This document shows positions 16,944 to 25,551 of a stretch of 64,000 nt of DNA, in pieces (positions within the stretch are counted from its first letter, which is position 1; each line of letters starts with the position of its first letter). Where the stretch lies: contig JBBATY010000012.1 of assembly GCA_040398525.1 (NCBI GenBank), positions 18,239-82,238 on the forward strand, given 5' to 3'. This stretch comes from VFMC01 sp040398525 (lineage in GTDB: Bacteria > Actinomycetota > Acidimicrobiia > Acidimicrobiales > Ilumatobacteraceae). The translations under genes and the position numbers were made by a program. Below the pieces are notes generated by a model. The model saw only the letters and a program-made list of their open reading frames with translations, was not told the origin of the DNA and ran no database searches.

Positions 16944-17672
16944 GTGGACGCGATGCCACCTCGTCCCGCACCGTCTCGACCCATAGCCACACGCGTCCGT
17001 GAATGGATCGACTGGTTCGGTGCCGGGCGACTGATCACGACAGCGGTCTCGGTGGTGGCCGTGGGAACGGGTGGCTACTGGTTGCTGCGACCGCCCGAGC
17101 CGCCGGTCGAGGACGGCCTGCCGCGTGCAGTACCCAGCTCGTCGTCCGGTCCGAGCGGGAGCACGTTGCCGAGCGGATCGACCCCTACCACCACGTCGAC
17201 CGCGGCACTGCCGGCCGTGCCGGTCACGATTGTCGTGCATGTCGCCGGAGCGGTGGCCGAGCCGGGGGTGTACCGCATCCAGGCTGCGGCACGGGTGGTC
17301 GATGCAGTGGCCGCAGCGGGCGGCGCCACGACTGCAGCTCGGGTCGACGCGCTCAACCTGGCCTCCCCATTGCGCGACGGCGATCGCATCTATGTGCCCA
17401 CCGATGCCGAGGCACCTCCGCCCTCGGCCGGGGTGTCGTCGGTAGGTGCAGGGGGCTCGGTCGCGTCGGGCGCTCCGAGCGGGCCGCTCGACGTCAACGT
17501 CGCGACGATCGACGAGCTCGACCGCCTCCCCGGAGTCGGACCCGCCACGGCTGCCGCCATCGTCGCCCACCGCCAGGCGAACGGTCCGTTCCCGACGATC
17601 GACTCGATCGGTGATGTCCGCGGCATCGGCCCGGCCAAGCTGGAAGCGCTTCGTCCCCTGGTGACGGTGTGA
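16944..17672 (+). CDS. comEA: ComEA-like DNA-binding protein
   Basis: 242 residues. After a short basic N-terminus there is one membrane helix (about residues 29-48), then a Ser/Thr/Pro linker, an SLBB domain (VHVAGAVAEPGVYRI... to DGDRIYVPT) and a C-terminal helix-hairpin-helix pair with the ComEA signature VNVATIDELDRLPGVGPATA. ComEA is the extracytoplasmic double-stranded DNA receptor of natural transformation. The start is a GTG at 16944 preceded by CGGAGGAG at a suitable distance. A TAGCGT at 16881-16886 may be its -10 element. It lies upstream of comEC and holA, the order found in other actinobacteria, with one small opposite-strand gene inserted. Confidence 0.92.
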   Translation: MDAMPPRPAPSRPIATRVREWIDWFGAGRLITTAVSVVAVGTGGYWLLRPPEPPVEDGLPRAVPSSSSGPSGSTLPSGSTPTTTSTAALPAVPVTIVVHVAGAVAEPGVYRIQAAARVVDAVAAAGGATTAARVDALNLASPLRDGDRIYVPTDAEAPPPSAGVSSVGAGGSVASGAPSGPLDVNVATIDELDRLPGVGPATAAAIVAHRQANGPFPTIDSIGDVRGIGPAKLEALRPLVTV

Positions 17673-17695
17673 TGAGCGTGCGGTGCTCGGGTACG

Positions 17696-18238
17696 TCAGA
17701 GCAGCGGTCGCCCAAGGACCAGATTGGCGGCCAGGGCGGCCAGGCCGGTCCCGGCCCACACTGCGATCACCATCCAGCCGTACTCGACGGCGTAGCCCGC
17801 CCAGCTCGTCGACCGGCGAGCAGCCCACCAGCCGATCGCCAGCCACAGCACCGCGCTGGCAACGACAGCGGCTGCCACGAGGGTTGTGCCCGACCTCAGC
17901 GGGATGCCCAGCACCGGCAGCAAGGGTGCAGCCATCACGGCTGCGACGAAGCCGAAGACGCCTCGTCGTGAGGGGTCGTCCGCACCCAGCACGACGGCGG
18001 CGATCAGTCCGAGCAGGGTCGGCAGGGCCAGCGCGACGAACGGCCCGCGCCGGCGCAGCGAGGCAGCCGCCGGCGTCGGCGAGCCGGCTGGACCACGCGC
18101 CTCGTGGTGGGGCGCTGGTGCGGACCGAGGACGCTCCGGGGTCGATGGCGGGGGGCTCTGCTCATCCTCGCCGAAGTGGGTGGCCTCGAGCTCGGCGAGG
18201 CCGCGCAGCAGGCGTTCCTCGGCGGAGGGTTCGGGCAT
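17696..18238 (-). CDS. Small membrane protein of unknown function
   Basis: 180 residues. The first 65 are hydrophilic (acidic helix MPEPSAEERLLRGLAELEATHFGE, then a Pro/Ser-rich stretch). Four hydrophobic segments follow: about residues 69-88, 97-115, 118-138 and 153-175. It sits on the opposite strand between comEA and comEC, and its start codon abuts that of comEC. I do not recognise the family. The acidic, low-complexity N-terminus and codon use like the neighbours argue for a real gene rather than an antisense shadow, and no gene in another frame competes over most of it. Confidence 0.6.
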   Translation of the reverse strand: MPEPSAEERLLRGLAELEATHFGEDEQSPPPSTPERPRSAPAPHHEARGPAGSPTPAAASLRRRGPFVALALPTLLGLIAAVVLGADDPSRRGVFGFVAAVMAAPLLPVLGIPLRSGTTLVAAAVVASAVLWLAIGWWAARRSTSWAGYAVEYGWMVIAVWAGTGLAALAANLVLGRPLL

Positions 18239-19664
18239 GAGGCCATGGTACGACGCCACAGGCGTGCCCGACCGCCAGCCCGATCGCGGGTCGGTGATCG
18301 GCGACGCAGCGCTCGCCATGGTCGCCCTGACGGCAGTGCTGGGCGCCTGGCGGGGTCCGGCCGCGGCCCTGCTCGGGGCAGGTGCGGTGCTGGTGGGGTG
18401 GCGGCGGCCCGGACCGGCCGTGGGCGCCCTCGTGCTCGGTGTGGTGGCGGCGCACCTCGCCGCTGCAGCATGGTCGGCGGTCGAGCCCGACGAGCTCGGC
18501 CCCGTGCGGACCTGGGCGGAGGTGATCGGCGATCCCGAGCCCGAGGAGCGCTTCACCCGGATCGTGCTCGAGGTCGACGGCGAGCGCTTCCGGGCCCAGG
18601 TCTACGGTGCCGAGCGACGTTCACTGGCGAGGCTCGAGGCGGGTCAACTCGTCGAGGTCGAGGGGGAGCGGCGTCGGTTGCGCGGTCGGTTCGTGCGCTC
18701 GGCTCAGGTTCGCCACATCGTGGGCGAGTTCGACCTCGAGTGGGCGGGTGATGTCGTGGCGGCGGGCGCGCTCGACCGCGCCGCCAACCGGGTTCGAGCT
18801 GCGGTGCGGTCCGGGGCCGAGGCCACACTCGACCCGGCGACGGCAGCGCTGTTCACCGGCTTGGTCGTCGGGGACGACTCGCGCCAGGACGACGGCGCTG
18901 TCGACGAGTTCCGGTCGGCCGGGTTGTCGCACCTCACGGCAGTCTCCGGCCAGAACGTCGCGTTCGTGATGGCGGCCGCCGGGCTCGCCCTGAAACGGCT
19001 ACCACTCGGCTGGCGGGCGGTCGTCAGCGTGGGGCTGATCGCGTGGTTCGTGGTGCTCACCAGGGCCGAGCCCTCTGTGGTGCGAGCCGGCACGATGGCC
19101 GGCTGGGGAGTGCTCGCCGCGGCGCTCGGCCGACCCATTCGCCCCGTCCGGTCCTTGGCGTTGGCGGTGCTGGTGCTCGTGCTGGTCGACCCGCTGCTCG
19201 TGTGGTCGGTGGGGTTCTGGTTGTCGGTCGGCGCCACAGCCGGGGTGAGCGTCATCGGACCCGTCCTCGAGCCGCTGTTCGGTGGTCCGGCATGGTTGGC
19301 CGCTGCGGTGTCGGTCACCCTCGGTGCTCAGCTCGGGGTGATCGTGCCGAGCCTTCTGGTGTTCGGCCGGCTGCCGACGCTGGGGCTGCTCGCCAACCTC
19401 CTCGCGGTGCCGGTGGCAGGGGCGGTGATGCTGGTCGGCCTGCCCACGGCCATCGTCGCGGCCGCGGCACCGCCATGGCTGGCGGAGGTGGTGATGGCGC
19501 CGGCCGAGCTCGGCACCCGCTGGGTGGCGGCTGTCGCTCACCTCATCGCGGCGCTCGAGCCCGAAGGGTTGCGTGCCGTGGTGATCTGGGCCGTCCAGTG
19601 CTGGCTGATCGGGCTGCTCGTTCGCGAGCGTTGGCGCCGCCGACCATCGTGTGTGGAACGATGA
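18237..19664 (+). CDS. comEC: ComEC/Rec2-type DNA uptake channel, lacking the nuclease-like domain
   Basis: 475 residues. Residues about 15-60 give membrane helices, then a soluble OB-fold-like domain (RTWAEVIGDPEPEERFTRIVLEVDG), and from about 195 the competence domain of roughly eight helices with the signature AGLSHLTAVSGQNVAFV. Full ComEC proteins of about 750 residues end with a metallo-beta-lactamase-like domain; this one stops after the last helix, as do several actinobacterial homologues. It should form the channel for single-stranded DNA across the membrane. The ATG at 18237 has GGAGG eight bases upstream; a GTG at 18264 is the alternative. holA follows after seven bases. Confidence 0.88.
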   Translation: MRPWYDATGVPDRQPDRGSVIGDAALAMVALTAVLGAWRGPAAALLGAGAVLVGWRRPGPAVGALVLGVVAAHLAAAAWSAVEPDELGPVRTWAEVIGDPEPEERFTRIVLEVDGERFRAQVYGAERRSLARLEAGQLVEVEGERRRLRGRFVRSAQVRHIVGEFDLEWAGDVVAAGALDRAANRVRAAVRSGAEATLDPATAALFTGLVVGDDSRQDDGAVDEFRSAGLSHLTAVSGQNVAFVMAAAGLALKRLPLGWRAVVSVGLIAWFVVLTRAEPSVVRAGTMAGWGVLAAALGRPIRPVRSLALAVLVLVLVDPLLVWSVGFWLSVGATAGVSVIGPVLEPLFGGPAWLAAAVSVTLGAQLGVIVPSLLVFGRLPTLGLLANLLAVPVAGAVMLVGLPTAIVAAAAPPWLAEVVMAPAELGTRWVAAVAHLIAALEPEGLRAVVIWAVQCWLIGLLVRERWRRRPSCVER

Positions 19665-19671
19665 GTGGCCC

Positions 19672-20643
19672 ATGGCTGTGCATCTCGTCACCGGCGCCGA
19701 CGACTCGCTGCTGATCAGCGGGGTCAGCGAGCTCGTGCACCGTCTCGTCGGCGATGGCGACCGCACGCTGATGGTCGACGAGTTCGACGATCCCGAGTAC
19801 GAGCTGCGTTCGGTGGTCGACGCAGCCTCGACCCTTCCGCTGTTCACCGAACGGCGCGTCGTGGTCGCCCGGGGGATCGGTCGCTTCTCTGCCGACGACA
19901 TCGGTCCACTCGTCGACTACCTCACCGACCCGATGCCGTCGACAGAGCTCGTGTTGGCTGGAGGGGGTGGAACGATCCCGAAAGCCCTCGTCGACGCGCT
20001 GAAGCGCAGTGGAGCGAACCTGCTCGACACCTCGCCGCCATCAAAGGCGAAAGACCGCACAACCTGGATCGACGAGCAGTTCGCCACTGCGGGTCTACGT
20101 GTCGACAGCGCTGCGCTGGCCCTGCTCGGCGCCTGGCTGGGGGAGGACGCAGGCCGACTTCCTGGGGTGGTCGACACACTGCTCAGCGCGTACGGCACGG
20201 GTCGGCGGCTCGGCCGCGACGACATCGAGCCATTTCTCGGCGAGGCCGGAGGCGTGCCTCCGTGGGACCTCACCGATGCGATCGACCGGGGCGATACTGC
20301 GGGCGCGATCACACTGCTGCACCGGATGATGGAGGCCGGCGGTCGCCATGCCCTGGCGGTGATGGCGATCCTCCACGGCCACTACGCCAAGCTCCTCCGT
20401 CTCGACGGTGCCGATGCGCGCGACGAAGCCGCGGCGGCCGCGGCGATGGGCATCAAGCCGGGGTTCCCGGCCCGCAAGGCGCTCGACCTGCATCGTCGCC
20501 TCGGCAGCGGCGGAGCGGCTCGGGCGATCGCGCTGCTCGCCCAGGCCGATCTCGATCTCCGGGGCGTCAAGGACTGGCCCGACGCACTGGTGATGGAGGT
20601 GCTGGTGGCCCGCCTGTCGAAGCTCGCTGGCGCTCGACGCTGA
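19672..20643 (+). CDS. holA: DNA polymerase III delta subunit
   Basis: 323 residues, the normal size for HolA, the clamp-loader subunit that opens the beta sliding clamp. The N-terminal domain MAVHLVTGADDSLLI is typical in place of a functional P-loop. The middle has the LPLFTERRVVVARGIGRF segment and LLDTSPP, and the C-terminal collar region ends GVKDWPDALVMEVLVARL. The ATG at 19672 matches the conserved N-terminus; an earlier GTG would add seven unrelated residues. It follows comEC by seven bases, so it is probably co-transcribed. It converges on rpsT, with a strong shared terminator between. Confidence 0.93.
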   Translation: MAVHLVTGADDSLLISGVSELVHRLVGDGDRTLMVDEFDDPEYELRSVVDAASTLPLFTERRVVVARGIGRFSADDIGPLVDYLTDPMPSTELVLAGGGGTIPKALVDALKRSGANLLDTSPPSKAKDRTTWIDEQFATAGLRVDSAALALLGAWLGEDAGRLPGVVDTLLSAYGTGRRLGRDDIEPFLGEAGGVPPWDLTDAIDRGDTAGAITLLHRMMEAGGRHALAVMAILHGHYAKLLRLDGADARDEAAAAAAMGIKPGFPARKALDLHRRLGSGGAARAIALLAQADLDLRGVKDWPDALVMEVLVARLSKLAGARR

Positions 20644-20669
20644 CTGTCGCCCACTCCTGGGCCGGGACG

Positions 20670-20704
20670 CGACTCGGCCCGGGCACGAGGCCCGGGCCGA
20701 GTCG
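20670..20704. terminator. Bidirectional terminator hairpin between holA and rpsT
   Basis: A perfect 15-base inverted repeat (arms 20670-20684 and 20690-20704, five-base loop) lies between the two convergent stops. It is nearly all G and C. There is no T-tract on either side, so it is either an intrinsic terminator of the actinobacterial I-shaped type or an mRNA 3' end stabiliser serving both genes. Confidence 0.75.
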
Positions 20705-20726
20705 ACGTTCGTCGTGACGAAGGAGG

Positions 20727-20981
20727 TCAGCTGGTGCCGTTGACCTTGCTCATCAGCCGGCTCTTGCGGCGAGCGGCCTGGTTGGGGTGGATGATGCCCT
20801 TGGCTGCAGCCATGTCGAGCCGCTTGACGGCCAGGCGCACCGCCTCGGCGTTGTCGTCGGTACCGATGGTCTTCGTGGCGCTCTTGACACGGGTCTTGAG
20901 CTCGCTCTTGACCGCCTTGTTGCGTGCAGCAGCCTTCGCGTTGGTGAGGTTGCGCTTCTTCTGGCTCTTGATGTTTGCCAC
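20727..20981 (-). CDS. rpsT: 30S ribosomal protein S20
   Basis: 84 residues, the usual length. It starts VANIKSQKKRNLTNAKAAA, which is diagnostic, and is rich in Lys, Arg and Ala as expected for an rRNA-binding helical bundle. The start is GTG at 20981 with AGGAGA seven bases upstream. The conserved motif GIIHPNQAARRKSRL is near the C-terminus. It is divergent from lepA and convergent with holA. This gene is far shorter than the open frame that surrounds it, which is antisense to lepA. Confidence 0.97.
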   Translation of the reverse strand: MANIKSQKKRNLTNAKAAARNKAVKSELKTRVKSATKTIGTDDNAEAVRLAVKRLDMAAAKGIIHPNQAARRKSRLMSKVNGTS

Positions 20982-21040
20982 GCTGGTGCTCTCCTGAGAT
21001 CGTGTGCAGTGCCCGTCGACGCGGCCCACAGCGACGCTCG

Positions 21041-21063
21041 ATACTACCAGCGGCCGGTAGAGT
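21041..21063. promoter_or_regulatory. Back-to-back -10 elements of rpsT and lepA
   Basis: The minus strand has TAGTAT at 21046-21041 (five of six to TATAAT) for rpsT, giving a leader of about 50 bases with a ribosome binding site. The plus strand has TAGAGT at 21058-21063 for lepA, giving a leader of about 20 bases. Neither has a clear -35 element. Confidence 0.5.
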
Positions 21064-21092
21064 CGACACACCCCCGAGCGCACGAAGCGGCC

Positions 21093-22877
21093 ATGGACCT
21101 CGCACGCATCCGCAACTTCTCGATCATTGCCCACATCGACCACGGGAAGTCGACGCTCTCCGACCGCATCCTCGAGATGACCGGCGCGGTCGACGCCCGC
21201 GAGATGCGAGCCCAGTACCTCGACTCGATGGACCTCGAACGCGAGCGGGGCATCACCATCAAGGCACAGAACGTCCGCGTCACGTGGAAGGGGCACACGC
21301 TGCACCTCATCGACACGCCGGGTCATGTCGACTTCGGCTACGAGGTCAGCCGGTCGCTGGCGGCCTGCGAGGGCGTCGTCCTGGTGGTCGACGCGGCGCA
21401 GGGCATCGAGGCCCAGACGCTCGCCAACTGCTATCTGGCGCTCGAGCACGACCTCGAGATCGTCGCGGCGCTGAACAAGATCGATCTCCCTGCGGCCGAC
21501 CCGGAGCGTTACGCCGCCGAGATCCAGCAGGTGCTCGGCATCCCCGCCGACCAGATCCTGCGCATCTCGGCCAAAACCGGTGAGGGTGTCGACGCGCTGC
21601 TCGACGCGGTGTGCGAGCGTATCCCGGCCCCGAAGGGCGACCCGGACGCCCCACTGCAGGCGCTCATCTTCGACAGCCAGTTCGACCAGTACCGCGGCGT
21701 GGTCAGTTCGATTCGGGTGATGAACGGCCGGATGACCAGTGGCAGTCGCTTGAAGTTCATGCAGACCGGCGCGCTGCACGAGATCGTCGAGATCGGCGCC
21801 CGCCGCCCGGCACCCACACCGATGCCGGAACTGGGGCCCGGTGAGGTGGGCTACCTCATCGCCGGCATCAAGGATGTCGCCGAGGCCCGCTCGGGCGAAA
21901 CGGTCACCACCGCGGCCCACGGGGCCACCGAGGCCCTGCCCGGCTACCGCGACCCGAAGCCGATGGTGTTCTGTGGGCTGTACCCCATCGATGGCGACGA
22001 CTTCGAGAACCTGCGCGAGAGCTTGCAGAAGCTGAAGTTGAACGACGCCTCGGTCACCTACGAGCCCGAGTCGTCGGGTGCGCTCGGGTTCGGGTTCCGC
22101 TGCGGTTTCCTCGGCCTGCTGCACATGGAGATCGTGAAAGAACGCCTCGAGCGCGAGTTCAACCTGGCGCTCATCGCCACCGCGCCCAGCGTCGAGTACC
22201 GGGTGCACAAGACCAACGGCGAGATCACCCTGGTCGACAACCCGGCCGACCTGCCGATGCCGCAGTCCATCGACTTCATCGAAGAGCCGTACTTCCGGGT
22301 GAGCATCATCACGCCCAAGGAGTACACGGGCACGCTGATGGACCTGTGCCAGACCCGGCGCGGCGACATGACCAAACTCGAGTACCTGTCGCCCGAGCGC
22401 GTCGAGCTGCACTACAAGATCCCGCTCGCCGAGGTGGTGGTCGACTTCTTCGACCAGATGAAGAGTCGCACACAGGGCTACGCCAGCCTCGACTACGAGC
22501 TGAGCGGCTACGAGCGCAGCAATCTGGTGAAGGTCGACCTGCTGCTGAACAGCATCCCGGCCGATGCCTTCAGCACGATCGTCCATCGCGACAAGGCCTT
22601 CGCCTACGGCAGCCGCATGTGCGAGAAGCTGAAGGAGCTCATCCCGCGGCAGATGTTCGACGTGCCCATCCAGGCCGCCATCGGTGGCAAGGTCATCGCC
22701 CGCGAGACGGTGAAGGCAAAGCGCAAGGATGTGCTCGCCAAGTGCTACGGCGGCGACATCACCCGCAAGCGCAAACTGCTCGAGAAGCAGAAAGAGGGCA
22801 AGAAGAAGATGAAGTCGATCGGGCGCGTCGAAGTGCCCGGCGACGTGTTCATCTCGGCCCTCAAGCTCGACGACTGA
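21093..22877 (+). CDS. lepA: Elongation factor 4 (LepA), ribosome back-translocating GTPase
   Basis: 594 residues. The GTPase domain has all G motifs: AHIDHGKST, the switch II DTPGHVDF, and NKID. EF-G-like domains II, III and V follow, and then the LepA-specific C-terminal domain with IPRQMFDVPIQAAIGGK and the basic KRKLLEKQKEGKKKMK tail. EF4 binds stalled or mistranslocated ribosomes. The ATG at 21093 fits the conserved MDLARIRNFSIIAHIDHG start. The MFS gene follows three bases after its stop, so the two are probably one transcript. Confidence 0.98.
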   Translation: MDLARIRNFSIIAHIDHGKSTLSDRILEMTGAVDAREMRAQYLDSMDLERERGITIKAQNVRVTWKGHTLHLIDTPGHVDFGYEVSRSLAACEGVVLVVDAAQGIEAQTLANCYLALEHDLEIVAALNKIDLPAADPERYAAEIQQVLGIPADQILRISAKTGEGVDALLDAVCERIPAPKGDPDAPLQALIFDSQFDQYRGVVSSIRVMNGRMTSGSRLKFMQTGALHEIVEIGARRPAPTPMPELGPGEVGYLIAGIKDVAEARSGETVTTAAHGATEALPGYRDPKPMVFCGLYPIDGDDFENLRESLQKLKLNDASVTYEPESSGALGFGFRCGFLGLLHMEIVKERLEREFNLALIATAPSVEYRVHKTNGEITLVDNPADLPMPQSIDFIEEPYFRVSIITPKEYTGTLMDLCQTRRGDMTKLEYLSPERVELHYKIPLAEVVVDFFDQMKSRTQGYASLDYELSGYERSNLVKVDLLLNSIPADAFSTIVHRDKAFAYGSRMCEKLKELIPRQMFDVPIQAAIGGKVIARETVKAKRKDVLAKCYGGDITRKRKLLEKQKEGKKKMKSIGRVEVPGDVFISALKLDD

Positions 22878-22880
22878 GCT

Positions 22881-24131
22881 GTGGGCTCCGGTTCGACCTT
22901 CCGATCGCTGCGGCACCGCAACGCTCGGCTGTTCTTCATCGGCCTGATCGTCAGCAACGTCGGCACGTGGATGCAGTCGACAGCGATGTCGATCCTCGTC
23001 TACCGGCTGACGGGGCGGGCGACTGATGTCGGCATCGCCCTGCTGTGCCAGTTCCTGCCGATGCTGCTGCTCGGGGCCTGGGCCGGCTCGGTGGCCGACC
23101 GGGTCGACAAGCGGAAGATGGCGTTGTGCACACAGACCGCCATGGGCGCCCAGGCTCTGGTGCTGGGCGTGCTCACCCTGGCAGGGCTGACCAGCTTGCC
23201 CGTGGTGTACCTGCTGTCGCTGCTGCTCGGTGTGTTGGCCGCCCTCGACAACCCGGCCCGCCGAGGCCTCGTGGTCGAGCTCGTCGAACGTGACGAGATC
23301 GTCAATGCACTGGCACTCAACACGGCCGTGATGACCGGCTCGCGCATCTTCGGTCCGGCGCTCACTGCAGTGCTCGTCGACCCGCTGGGCCCGGGTTGGC
23401 TGTTCATCGCCAACGGCTTGTCGTTCGTCGCCATCGTCGTGCCGATCATGGCCATGGACGTCAGCCAGCTGCATCCGAGCCCGCAGGCCCCGCGCGGCGG
23501 CCGGCCGGTGCGGGAGTCGCTGTCGTTCGTGCGGCATCACCACACACTTGCCGTGCTGTTCGCTGCATTCACCGTGATCGGGACGTTCGCCTTCAACTAC
23601 TCGGTGTCGCTGCTCAAGATCGCCGACGAACGCTTCGGCGACGAGCGGTTGTTCGGCTGGTTGCTCACAGCGACGAGCGTCGGCAGCGTGCTCGGGTCGC
23701 TCTACACCGCCGGTCGGCGCTCGGTCGGGATGCGGTTCTTCCTCTCAGCGGCGCTGCTGCTCGGTGTCAGTGGCATCCTCGTGGCCTGGTCGCCGTCGGT
23801 GTGGTGGGCCTATGTCGTGGCTCTGCCGCTCGGGGCCGGTGGTGCAGCGATGATCGCTGCGCTGAACGGCATCACCCAGATCGAGTCGCCCGCCGACATG
23901 CGCGGCCGCCTGCTCGCGCTCGGCGCGGTCGCCTTCCTCGGAACGACGCCGATCGGTGCGCCCGTCACCGGATGGGTGGCCGACAAGGTGAGCGCCGAGT
24001 GGAGCCTTGCCTACGGCAGCGTCATCACGCTGGTGACCGTCGTGGTGGCTGCGGCCGTCTATCGCCGTTCGTCGGCCCGTGCGCTCGCACCTGCGCCGCA
24101 GGCCGATCACGATGTGACAGTCGCCGGCTGA
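22881..24131 (+). CDS. MFS transporter (MFS_3/EntS-like exporter)
   Basis: 416 residues with about twelve predicted membrane helices. The N-terminus FRSLRHRNARLFFIGLIVSNVGTWMQS and the loop GSVADRVDKRKM (the A-motif equivalent) are typical of the EntS/MefA-type exporter subfamily (MFS_3). It probably exports a small hydrophobic compound by proton antiport; the substrate is unknown. The start is the GTG at 22881, three bases after the lepA stop, so it relies on translation coupled to lepA. The functional link with lepA is not obvious. Confidence 0.87.
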   Translation: MGSGSTFRSLRHRNARLFFIGLIVSNVGTWMQSTAMSILVYRLTGRATDVGIALLCQFLPMLLLGAWAGSVADRVDKRKMALCTQTAMGAQALVLGVLTLAGLTSLPVVYLLSLLLGVLAALDNPARRGLVVELVERDEIVNALALNTAVMTGSRIFGPALTAVLVDPLGPGWLFIANGLSFVAIVVPIMAMDVSQLHPSPQAPRGGRPVRESLSFVRHHHTLAVLFAAFTVIGTFAFNYSVSLLKIADERFGDERLFGWLLTATSVGSVLGSLYTAGRRSVGMRFFLSAALLLGVSGILVAWSPSVWWAYVVALPLGAGGAAMIAALNGITQIESPADMRGRLLALGAVAFLGTTPIGAPVTGWVADKVSAEWSLAYGSVITLVTVVVAAAVYRRSSARALAPAPQADHDVTVAG

Positions 24132-24150
24132 GTGGGCGACACTGCTCGGC

Positions 24151-25521
24151 GTGGCTCGTGCATTGCTCTGGTTCCGGCGCGACCTGCGGACTGATGACCA
24201 CCCTGCCCTCGCGGCGGCGGCCGCCCACGGTGAGGTCGTGCCGCTGTTCGTCGTCGACCCGCGCCTTGTGGCTGCGTCGGGCACGCCGCGTCTGGCGTAT
24301 CTGCGTGCCGCGCTCGACGGGCTGGCAGCTGCACTCGGCGGGGCGTTGGTGCAACGCGTCGGTGATCCGGTCGACATCGTGCCCGGGTTGGCTCGCGAGC
24401 TCGATGTCGACACCGTGTTCGTCAGCCGCGATTTCGGGCCCTACGGGCGCCGTCGGGACGCGGCCGTCGCCGAGCGACTCGCTGGCGACGGACGTGCCCT
24501 GCGCGGGGTCGGCAGCCCGTACGCCGTCGAGCCGGCTCGGGTGACCAAGGCGGACGGCACGCCGTACGCCGTGTTCACGCCGTACTCGCGCACCTGGCTC
24601 GGGGTCGCCGCTGCCGCGGGGGCCCTCGAGGGGCCCGCCGAGACGCCAGCCGTCGGATCGGTCGACTGGTCAGGCCCCGGTGGCGCGGACAGTGGTGTGC
24701 TCGACCCGGGGCCGTGCTTGCTCGAGCTGCCGCCGACATCGTCCGGTGCCGTGCGCGAGCAGTGGGAACGGTTCCACGACAGCGGGCTCGACAGCTACGA
24801 CGCCCGACGCGACCTGCCTGCCGTGGAGGGCACCAGCCGGCTGTCGGCGGCGTTGCGGTGGGGTGTCGTGCACCCGCGCAGCCTGCTCGCCGAGTTGCGC
24901 CCAGAGCGTGCTCACGAGGTCTTCCGCAGCGAGCTGATCTGGCGCGAGTTCTACGCCGATGTGCTGTTCCGCCGGCCTGAGACTGCGTGGCGCAACCTGC
25001 AGCCCTCGATGGATGCGATGCCCGTCGACACCGACGCTGCTGCACGCCATCGGTTCGAGGCCTGGTGCGCCGGTCGCACCGGGTTCCCGATCGTCGATGC
25101 AGGTATGCGCCAGCTGCTGGCCACCGGATGGATGCACAACCGCGTGCGGATGATCGTCGCCAGCTTCTTGGTGAAGGACCTCCACCTGCCCTGGCAGTGG
25201 GGGGCGCGACACTTCATGGACCACCTCGTCGACGGCGACCTGGCGTCCAACAACCATGGTTGGCAGTGGGCGGCCGGCACTGGCACCGACGCCGCGCCGT
25301 ACTTCAGGGTGTTCAACCCGACCAGCCAGTCCGAACGGTTCGACCCGTCGGGTGAGTACATCCGCCGCTGGGTCCCCGAGCTGACAGGGCTCCCTGCAGC
25401 CGAGATCCACCAACCCGGCCCCTTGCGGCGGGGGGAGTACCCGGCGCCGATGGTCGACCATGCCGCCGAGCGCGACGAGGCCCTGCGCCGCTACCGTTCG
25501 CTGAAGGAGAAGACTGGCTAG
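24151..25521 (+). CDS. phr: Deoxyribodipyrimidine photolyase (cryptochrome/photolyase class I)
   Basis: 456 residues, standard for a CPD photolyase. The N-terminal alpha/beta domain starts ALLWFRRDLRTDDHPAL, which binds the antenna chromophore. The C-terminal FAD domain contains ELIWREFYADVL, MHNRVRMIVASFLVKDL, NNHGWQWAAGTGTDAAPYFRVFNP and FDPSGEYIRRWVPEL, all core class I signatures. It repairs UV pyrimidine dimers using blue light. The GTG at 24151 is preceded by GACACT seven bases upstream, a likely -10 element for a leaderless mRNA. The stop codon TAG begins the TAGCCT hexamer in front of hrcA. Confidence 0.95.
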   Translation: MARALLWFRRDLRTDDHPALAAAAAHGEVVPLFVVDPRLVAASGTPRLAYLRAALDGLAAALGGALVQRVGDPVDIVPGLARELDVDTVFVSRDFGPYGRRRDAAVAERLAGDGRALRGVGSPYAVEPARVTKADGTPYAVFTPYSRTWLGVAAAAGALEGPAETPAVGSVDWSGPGGADSGVLDPGPCLLELPPTSSGAVREQWERFHDSGLDSYDARRDLPAVEGTSRLSAALRWGVVHPRSLLAELRPERAHEVFRSELIWREFYADVLFRRPETAWRNLQPSMDAMPVDTDAAARHRFEAWCAGRTGFPIVDAGMRQLLATGWMHNRVRMIVASFLVKDLHLPWQWGARHFMDHLVDGDLASNNHGWQWAAGTGTDAAPYFRVFNPTSQSERFDPSGEYIRRWVPELTGLPAAEIHQPGPLRRGEYPAPMVDHAAERDEALRRYRSLKEKTG

Positions 25522-25524
25522 CCT
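25519..25524 (+). promoter_or_regulatory. Possible -10 element of hrcA, made from the photolyase stop codon
   Basis: TAGCCT begins with the photolyase stop codon and lies 27 bases before the hrcA ATG. No CIRCE inverted repeat (TTAGCACTC-N9-GAGTGCTAA) is present in this gap, so hrcA does not appear to control this promoter directly. Confidence 0.35.
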
Positions 25525-25551
25525 GGCCACGTCCGACACCCGAGGCAGCCC

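Noticed and set aside
25522..25551. CIRCE element (HrcA operator) before hrcA
   Set aside because: No TTAGCACTC/GAGTGCTAA half-sites here or anywhere noticed in the window.
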